64,000 nt of DNA from NCBI GenBank assembly GCA_054601695.1, contig BAAHQB010000298.1, positions 151,949 to 215,948 on the forward strand, written 5' to 3'. Position numbers and translations under genes: made by a program. A model generated the notes under the pieces. The model was not told where the DNA came from, did no database searches, and saw only the letters and a list, made by a program, of their open reading frames with translations. This DNA is from Amorphochlora amoebiformis (Eukaryota; Cercozoa; Chlorarachniophyceae). Below, piece by piece: positions 40,312 through 64,000 of the stretch (within the stretch, counting starts at the first letter, position 1; every line of letters starts with the position of its first letter).

Positions 40312-41148
40312 GCAAGCTTGATATATACTTGTATTTATTTTACACTAGATACCAACCTTCTGAGGGATGTACACGATGGTGGGACACACCTTATCATCCA
40401 GCCCAAACCTGAGATTGTTTCGAGTCACAACACCATCTGATCCCATTTTTAAGTGCCTTCTGAAACCTCTTGGGCAGGTCCTGCTCGGGCGAGAACTCTG
40501 TGTGCTGACATTTACATGCGTAGTTAGTTTCACGAAGAGGGCAAGGGTAAATTGGATTGTAAACTACCAGGCGCTTATCCTGGAAATCAATGTTGTATTT
40601 TCCAATAAACACACGCTCACGGCCTACGTAACAACACACGAGAGATTCAACACGGACGCCAGCGCAAGGATACTTAAATCCGTACTGGGTAAGACTTTCT
40701 CCGCATTATACTTAAGCTTTAGAGCCTGAGCGAAGCATCATAAGGCCAAGACCTCAAGCAAGTGTGAGAGGAAGCAAAACCTTAAACTTCTTGTTACAAG
40801 TGGAGTCTTCCGTTCGGTAGAAAACTACGATCCCGCCTGGGCGGAGGGCGTCCTGAGCACATTCGAGGATATTAGCGCAATTGGGATATCTGGATAATCT
40901 CCACTGACCGGAGTGTCCATCAACACATCGTCGAAATGTTCGCCATTGAATAAGTCAACAACACGTCCTCCCACCCTGTCAAAATCACTAAATTACAGCG
41001 CCCACGAATGGATGGATTCACCGTCAAGGTGCAGTTGCGAAAGTTGTGCGAAAATTAAAGGAAGGTTTTACTCGATCTTGGGTACAGATGCAGCGCTGGA
41101 GAAGAACCAGCCCAGCGCGACCGGGAAGAAGACCAAATTCAACCGCAT
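36510..41148 (-). CDS. Secretory-pathway prolyl 4-hydroxylase with C-terminal VHL beta-like domain (585 aa)
   Basis: Exons in transcript order: 41148-41072, 40889-40781, 40684-40409, 38784-38699, 38497-38407, 37832-37715, 37650-37562, 37492-37370, 37298-36510 (TAG). The sum is 1,758 nt with all phases continuous. The N-terminus is a signal-peptide-like hydrophobic run ([16 protein letters not shown]). A Cys-rich region follows to about residue 180. The P4H domain, a 2-oxoglutarate and Fe(II) dioxygenase that hydroxylates proline, shows [17 protein letters not shown] with iron ligands H342 and D344, and distal H397 and K402 in RPHGRPYKL. After a basic linker (about 478-493, KKRKR), residues 498-568 fit the VHL beta domain: [29 protein letters not shown]. 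The elongin-binding alpha domain of VHL is absent. The alternative frames in exons 2 and 3 were rejected because GT-AG splicing gives an open frame. A nuclear-looking basic linker beside a signal peptide is odd. It starts 687 bp from the divergent TLDc gene. Confidence 0.85.
38560..38698 (-). repeat. Short tandem repeats in a P4H intron
   Basis: A CT-rich run (38560-38620) is followed by about six copies of a 12-bp unit, GTCGCTCTAGCT, directly next to the donor of the exon ending at 38699. Confidence 0.75.
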
Positions 41149-41834
41149 AACGAACGACTTTTGAGATTTCGGAAGGCGATGGCGATCCGACAAGGTGGGT
41201 GTGTTGACGTCTGCCAGTGTATTCCTAGAAAATCATCTCCGGGAGTCTCCAGGGTTGGTATTTAAGTTTGGTATGATATGAAATATATTGAATTTAAGAT
41301 ATAAGGATATCTATATTTAAAATATACAAATATCAAGTTTAAATATAAAGAAAGGTTTTGAATTAGTCGGGTGTTTCAAGATCATTATTTTAGGGGAAAC
41401 CACTTAATTCTAACCTAATATTCCATAGTATTTACATATCTGAAACTGAAATCAGAAGACTTATTTTGGTGATTTCGCCTTAGGTTAAGCTCAAGGTTCA
41501 AAAATGGAATTGTAAATTTTTTGAAAGCAAAAGAGCCCTGAGACGTGTCGTCGCCACCTCCTTTCATCCCCCCCCCCCCCCAAATAATTTAGTACTCCAC
41601 AAAATAAAATCATCGAAAACGAATGATCGTCTATTTGGGTACCCTCTCCCGAAAAAGCAGCAACAAAGCCCTTATCATCTTACCCAAAATCGAATAAACT
41701 TAGCACCCTTGGTTGTCCTGGGCTCAGCATCCGCCCCTCTCACCCGGTGTCGGAATTCCAGAGTCCCGGGATTGGCGGGATTTAAAAGGCAAATTCCGGA
41801 AATTTGGCGTCAAGGGAGTCTTCGTGGGGTTCGA
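41149..41834. promoter_or_regulatory. Shared divergent promoter region of the P4H-VHL and TLDc genes
   Basis: 686 bp of mostly unique sequence between two start codons that face away from each other. It contains a C homopolymer at about 41567-41581. It contains no (TA)n or telomeric repeat, unlike the introns around it, which suggests constraint (inference). Confidence 0.5.
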
Positions 41835-49873
<8,039 letters not shown>

Positions 49874-50455
49874 AAAGCATATCTCCGCACCCTCTGAGGC
49901 ATATCCTAGATATTACCTAAGATATAATATCTAGATATGATACCTAGATATCATATCTAGATATGATACCTAGATATCATATCTAGATATGTGAAAAGCA
50001 TAATTCTGCACCCTCTGAAGTATAGTATAGATTTATACTAGTTATACTAGTTATAGCTTTCATATATGATAAATTGTTAAATCATGCCTACATATCTTGC
50101 GGCAAGTTTCATATTTAGTACTTAGTGTATTACTGATCATATAAATTATATACGTAGCCTATATGGCTCACAAGAGTTATGTATACACATATATATATAT
50201 ATATTATACTCGGAATTAAGACTACACATATCTCTAGCATCTAGATGTGATACATAATTAATTTCAATACCACTATATCCAGTTGCATGACCGATGCCAT
50301 GTTATTTGGATCGTTGTTCAAATCGTTATCATATTAATGTCACAATAATCTTGAACATACTAGCATATTGCGCAAAAATATACGAGTCTAGAGTAAAAGT
50401 TGCTCTGATGCGGTAAACAGTACAAGAGATGTAAATAGCACTTATTTTGATCCAA
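49874..50455. other. Convergent intergenic region with ATCTAGAT palindromes
   Basis: Lies between the 3' ends of the TLDc gene (+) and the G6PD gene (-). At 49905-49990 the words GATATCATATCTAGATATGA and ACCTAGATATCAT repeat in a self-complementary way and could fold as a cruciform. The rest is unique AT-rich sequence with further CTAG words; no gene is seen. Confidence 0.55.
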
Positions 50456-60284
<9,829 letters not shown>

Positions 60285-60333
<49 letters not shown>

Positions 60334-60340
60334 GCATACG

Positions 60341-60403
<63 letters not shown>
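60285..60403. repeat. (TA)n between G6PD exon and retrotransposon LTR
   Basis: TA repeats lie upstream of the acceptor of exon 60284-60146. The LTR begins directly after TATAT..TAT, so the insertion target was probably intronic (TA)n. A target-site duplication cannot be checked because the other end is outside the window. Confidence 0.85.
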
Positions 60404-60406
<3 letters not shown>

Positions 60407-60641
60407 CAGCGTAGCAGTGGTAGTTGTCCGATTGACTGTTGTCCGTTTGGATTATGGCAAATGATAATGACTAAATTCACAAGAAAATTCTCGCGTAGAA
60501 GGCCTTCCCTACCTAAGGTCTTCCCTTGGAAGATCTTCCCCTCGGATGACTATTGCTAATTCGCATGCGTAGATTACGAATATGACGGTAGTCTAGCGAT
60601 CTGACGTCTAGTTAAGCTTGTAGGTCCGGTATACGTTAACA
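60404..60641 (-). repeat. 3' LTR of the copia element (about 238 bp)
   Basis: On the + strand it runs from TGTCAGCG to GTTAACA, so it has TG..CA ends in both readings. The inner end abuts the polypurine tract. The second LTR needed to prove the borders is not in view. Confidence 0.75.
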
Positions 60642-63600
60642 CTCCCCCTCGACGCGCCGCTCCTGCCAGCGTCGACCTCTGCTGCGCTCTTGGTTGGAGC
60701 CACATGCGCTTCCGTGTCCAGATATGCTTCCGCCAGCTTGAAGAGTGTAGCACCGCTCACAGCCTTGGTAAGCCCATCCGCTAACTGTTGATCTGTTGGT
60801 ATATATTCCAACATATATATCCCACGTTGCAGGTGATCCCGACAGTAGTGGAAGTGCAGATCGACGGCCTTGGTTTTCTGAGACAAGATAGGATTCTCCG
60901 CGATCCGTATACATGCAGTGTTGTCCTCATAAACCATCGACGATCCCAACTTCACGTCCAACTCTAAAAATAAGTTTCGCATCCATAGCAATTCGTCCAG
61001 CCCTTCCGACAAAGCGACGTACTCGGCAATGGCTGAGCTCTTCACAGCAATTGTCTGTCGCTTCGAACGCCAATGTATCAAATTTCCTCCGAAGATGATC
61101 AAACATCCACTTGTCGACCTTCTAGTATCCAGGCATCCAGCATGATCAGCGTCGACATACATCTTCATATCAGTCCCAGCGTTCGTGAACCGAAGTCCGT
61201 AGTGCAGTGTACGCTTGATGTACCTCAGGGCGTACTCTACAGCCAGCATGTGACTTCGCTTCGGATCGTTCAGGTACCTTGACAGCTTTGATACCGTGTA
61301 TGCTAAGTCCGGTCTTGTACATGTTGCTAAGTACGCAATCTTCCCAATAATGGAGCGATATTTTTCTTGGTCAACTCCAGGTCCTTCTTCGTCTTTGGTG
61401 AGCTTCACAGATGGTGCCATAGGCGTGGTGACTCCCTTGCAGTTTTGCATCTTGTACTCGATCAGAATCCTCTTAGCGTAGGCTTCTTGTGACATTATCA
61501 GGTCCTTTCCAATCTTCGTCACCGATATTCCCAGAACAAAATCCAGCTCACCCATTTCTTTAATCCCAAATCTAGCACGGAGGCCTTGCAGGAACGTATA
61601 CCCATCCTTCTCTCGCGCTGCTGTACACACGACGTCGTCCACGTATACACATACGATGACGTCCCTCTGATGATGCATGTAGACGCACGGGTCACTCCTG
61701 CACCTCCGATATCCTTTCGACTCCATATATTTGTCGAAGCATTTGTTCCAGTTCCTCCCAGCAGTCTTCAGCCCGTAGATGCTCTTCTGAAGGTCACATA
61801 CGTATTTGCTTGGATCGTACTTATCCCTCATGCTCTCTGGTATCTCCATATAGACTTCGTCGTCCTCTGGTCCGTGTAGGTACGCGTTGTTGATGTCCGC
61901 ACTCAATACCTTTCGTCCCTTCACTTGTGCAAGTGCCAGAATGGCCCTTAAGCTGGCGATCCTCAGTGTCGGGGCGTATCGATCATTAAAGCTCACCCCA
62001 TACTGTGTATATCCCTTCGCCACCACGCGTGCCTTCTTGCGCCCAGGTTCACCATCCTTGTTCAGTTTCTGCTTGTAGAGAGTCCTAACACCAACAACCC
62101 TCATCTCAGGTCGTCGTGCGATGATCTTCCAGGTCCCGTTCTTCTCCAGTGCCTCTATCTCTTCATCGGTTGCCTTCACCCATGCAGGATGATGCCTCGC
62201 CTCCTCCCAGTTCTTGGGTTCGGTGCCGTCGCTTATACCGAACATGCAGTCCTCCATCGCCGCAGCCACTTCAACGTTGCCCTTAGCGCTTGGGATCTCG
62301 CTGCCTCCTTGTCCGTCGTATACTGTGCGTTGCGTCCGAGTGCGTGTTGAACGCCTAGGTGCCGTTTCTTCTTCGTCGTCGTTGTCGTCGTCGTCGTCAG
62401 ACTCCCCCATATCCGGTGCATTATTCTTCTCCCCCTCTCCGTCGGCAGCCTTGTCGTCGGAGAAAGTCATTTCAGGATATATATATGTATCATTCCGCTT
62501 CTCAGGAGATATATATATATCTTCTCGTCGAGCCTTGAAGTTGAATATGGTATCATAGAACCTAGCATGCGCCTTGACATCTGAAATCGACAATCCAGCC
62601 ACGACTCCCGGCTTCTCCATCTTCTTGATGACCCTACTTAGCGTATGACCTAGTGCCAGGTGCCATTTCCATAAGGATCTCCACCTCGCCTTGTCGTCAA
62701 ACCATGCGCCAAGGTTATCATCGTTCGCCACAGGGATGAGGAAGAGCTTCTTCTTGGTCCCAGAAGTCCTGCAGATCTCATCTCCATCCTTCATAATCGA
62801 GACGTCGTCCTGCTCCCCCACGAACCTGAGTCGATATCCATCTTCACGTAGCCGCCGTTGAGCCACGTAGTTCGCCGCAGCTCCGGGGCAATATGCCACA
62901 TTGGTCATCTTGAGTACTTTCCCATTCCTTAGTGGCACTTCAACGTCCCCAAAGCCCTTGGATTCCATTCGGGTCTCGCCGTTGCCTAGCTTGAAAGCAT
63001 GATTCTTCACCACCCTGAAGGTCTTGAAGTACCGCTTGTCCTTGAAACAGCTCCTCGTGCATCCACTGTCGAGCACCAGATATCCAGCAGTCGATCCGTC
63101 GCCCCAGTTGCCTGCTACCGCGCTCCAGTTGTAATCCGATTCGCTGCTATCCTCAAGTATCGCCGCATCATCATCTTGTTCGTTGAGCAATGGACAATCC
63201 TTCTTCATGTGCCCCTTCTTGTTGCACTTGAAACATTTGCCCCTGAACTTCCTCGATGCTCCCTTCGGCCTCTCAGACTTCGCGGTCATCAACTTGTCGA
63301 TCCTAGTCTTCATCTTCGCAAGATCCTTCGCAGACATGTCCTTGAGATTCTTGGTCCCTTGATGCTCATGGCCGGCCGCCACGATATCCTTTACCTTGGT
63401 CTCATAGTTGTTAGCCGCCTTCCTTGCTGCCACACTAGTGATCGCCGTTACCGCCGCTTGGTAGGTAGTAGGGTGCAGTGCAATATTCTCGAGTGTAGAG
63501 CCGTACTCGTCCTCCGGGAGAGCCATCATGAGCGCCACGATCCTGTCCTCGTCGTCCATGGTCTTGCCCAGCCCGGTGAGTGCATCCGCCGTCTCCTCGA

Positions 63601-64000
63601 TCTCCGAAGCCAGCTTCCCGAAATCGCCGCTGTAATCGTCAAGCGTCTGACGATTCAACTTCTTCTGTAGCTTCATCCTCCTAAACAGTCGTGGACCCTC
63701 GATGCCAGCGCGCAGACGAGCCCAGAGGTACACTGGATCCTCCCTCCCGGTTGTAAGATGTTCATACTTACGTCCCACCGTGAGCACCAATGTAGCATGC
63801 AGTAGCATCCTCAACTTTATATGCGCGTCCTCTTTCCCATCGAGATTCGTTGCCCATTTCCCCTCCTTCATCTCAACCACATGCTGTGGACGTAGAGCGT
63901 CAGGATTCTTCCAATCCATGATGGATCGTGCCCCAAGCTTCATGCAGTCCTCGAGCTGAAGTGCCTTCACCATCATAGAGACGCTCTTGGCATATTTGGT
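60608..64000 (-). CDS. Copia gag-pol polyprotein lacking the integrase core, 5' end cut by the window
   Basis: A single frame open from the window edge (first Met in view at 63976) to TAG at 60608; 1,122 codons from that Met. Counting from there: Gag (UBN2-like) to about 235; zinc knuckle CFKCNKKGHMKKDC at about 246; aspartic protease LVLDSGCTRSC at about 297; pre-integrase WKWHLALGH at about 436; reverse transcriptase from about 592 with VCVYVDDVV near 780; RNase H with MYVDADHAGC near 938 and LWMRNLFLEL. Between the pre-integrase motif and the RT only about 150 residues remain, including an acidic DDDDDNDDEEE stretch; the CxxC of the zinc-binding region and the DDE core are absent. The end of the frame overlaps the PPT and 34 bp of the LTR. 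No internal stop is seen, so the copy looks recent. Confidence 0.93.
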   Translation of the reverse strand, partial: TKYAKSVSMMVKALQLEDCMKLGARSIMDWKNPDALRPQHVVEMKEGKWATNLDGKEDAHIKLRMLLHATLVLTVGRKYEHLTTGREDPVYLWARLRAGIEGPRLFRRMKLQKKLNRQTLDDYSGDFGKLASEIEETADALTGLGKTMDDEDRIVALMMALPEDEYGSTLENIALHPTTYQAAVTAITSVAARKAANNYETKVKDIVAAGHEHQGTKNLKDMSAKDLAKMKTRIDKLMTAKSERPKGASRKFRGKCFKCNKKGHMKKDCPLLNEQDDDAAILEDSSESDYNWSAVAGNWGDGSTAGYLVLDSGCTRSCFKDKRYFKTFRVVKNHAFKLGNGETRMESKGFGDVEVPLRNGKVLKMTNVAYCPGAAANYVAQRRLREDGYRLRFVGEQDDVSIMKDGDEICRTSGTKKKLFLIPVANDDNLGAWFDDKARWRSLWKWHLALGHTLSRVIKKMEKPGVVAGLSISDVKAHARFYDTIFNFKARREDIYISPEKRNDTYIYPEMTFSDDKAADGEGEKNNAPDMGESDDDDDNDDEEETAPRRSTRTRTQRTVYDGQGGSEIPSAKGNVEVAAAMEDCMFGISDGTEPKNWEEARHHPAWVKATDEEIEALEKNGTWKIIARRPEMRVVGVRTLYKQKLNKDGEPGRKKARVVAKGYTQYGVSFNDRYAPTLRIASLRAILALAQVKGRKVLSADINNAYLHGPEDDEVYMEIPESMRDKYDPSKYVCDLQKSIYGLKTAGRNWNKCFDKYMESKGYRRCRSDPCVYMHHQRDVIVCVYVDDVVCTAAREKDGYTFLQGLRARFGIKEMGELDFVLGISVTKIGKDLIMSQEAYAKRILIEYKMQNCKGVTTPMAPSVKLTKDEEGPGVDQEKYRSIIGKIAYLATCTRPDLAYTVSKLSRYLNDPKRSHMLAVEYALRYIKRTLHYGLRFTNAGTDMKMYVDADHAGCLDTRRSTSGCLIIFGGNLIHWRSKRQTIAVKSSAIAEYVALSEGLDELLWMRNLFLELDVKLGSSMVYEDNTACIRIAENPILSQKTKAVDLHFHYCRDHLQRGIYMLEYIPTDQQLADGLTKAVSGATLFKLAEAYLDTEAHVAPTKSAAEVDAGRSGASRGSVNVYRTYKLN
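60642..60650 (-). other. Polypurine tract (plus-strand primer site)
   Basis: Minus-strand GAGGGGGAG immediately before the LTR start TGTTAACG, the standard position of the PPT. It is also inside the end of the pol frame. Confidence 0.75.

Larger units (their letters stand above)
60404..64000 (-). mobile_element. Ty1/copia LTR retrotransposon, 3' part
   Basis: An LTR, a polypurine tract and one long gag-pol frame, all on the minus strand. The 5' LTR and primer-binding site are beyond the window. Domain order (RNase H after RT, no integrase downstream) is the copia order. Confidence 0.92.

Noticed and set aside
40357-40975. Two single-base frameshifts in P4H-VHL exons 2 and 3
   Set aside because: Alternative frames ([10 protein letters not shown], and [10 protein letters not shown]) look protein-like, but using the acceptor before 40889 and the donor after 40409 gives a fully open, phase-consistent reading, so no frameshift is needed.
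62999-63670. 223-residue frame on the + strand over the copia element
   Set aside because: Antisense shadow of the gag-pol frame.

Overview
The window is eukaryotic nuclear DNA, most likely a microbial alga or another protist near a chromosome end. Position 1 opens with CCCTAA repeats in the orientation of a left telomere. TTAGGG-type arrays, (TA)n microsatellites and a (GA)n tract fill most of the space between exons. There is no operon structure, and the coding sequence is cut into many small exons with GT-AG introns. The species cannot be fixed from the sequence; a selenoprotein-using, peroxisome-bearing alga fits best (inference). No tRNA, rRNA or CRISPR array was seen.

Almost all long ORFs in the window are translated simple repeats (Tyr-Ile, Leu-Gly, Arg-Val, Ser-Leu, Arg-Glu). 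The real genes were found by joining the short non-repetitive islands at GT-AG borders and requiring codon phase to carry through. This gives five multi-exon genes and one retrotransposon. Gene 1 (5647-15492, +, 20 exons, 473 aa) is an unrecognised two-pass membrane protein. Gene 2 (17312-34688, +, at least 23 exons) is an RGS domain followed by a DUF4395-like multi-pass membrane domain, with an in-frame TGA at a Cys position of the DUF4395 CxxC motif, so it is a candidate selenoprotein. Gene 3 (36510-41148, -, 9 exons, 585 aa) is a secretory-pathway prolyl 4-hydroxylase fused to a VHL beta-like domain. Gene 4 (41835-49873, +, 14 exons, 235 aa) is a TLDc-domain protein divergent from gene 3. 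Gene 5 (50456-60284, -, 17 exons seen, 5' end outside the visible part) is glucose-6-phosphate dehydrogenase ending in the peroxisomal signal SKL. At the right edge a Ty1/copia element (60404-64000, -) lies in a (TA)n stretch at the upstream border of the last visible G6PD exon; its polyprotein lacks the integrase core. A small low-confidence model (15688-16148, +) sits behind gene 1.

Two structural themes recur. First, introns are built from (TA)n and from telomeric TTAGGG arrays; coding sequence is only about 7 to 15 percent of the span in genes 1, 2, 4 and 5. Second, many introns contain one to five decayed, truncated copies of the edge of the adjoining exon together with its splice site, separated by (TA)n or TTAGGG. 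These 'exon-edge echoes' occur in genes 1, 2 and 5 and are the most unusual feature of the window. Oxygen and redox themes (P4H-VHL, TLDc, G6PD, possible selenoprotein) recur among the genes, but I do not claim a joint pathway.
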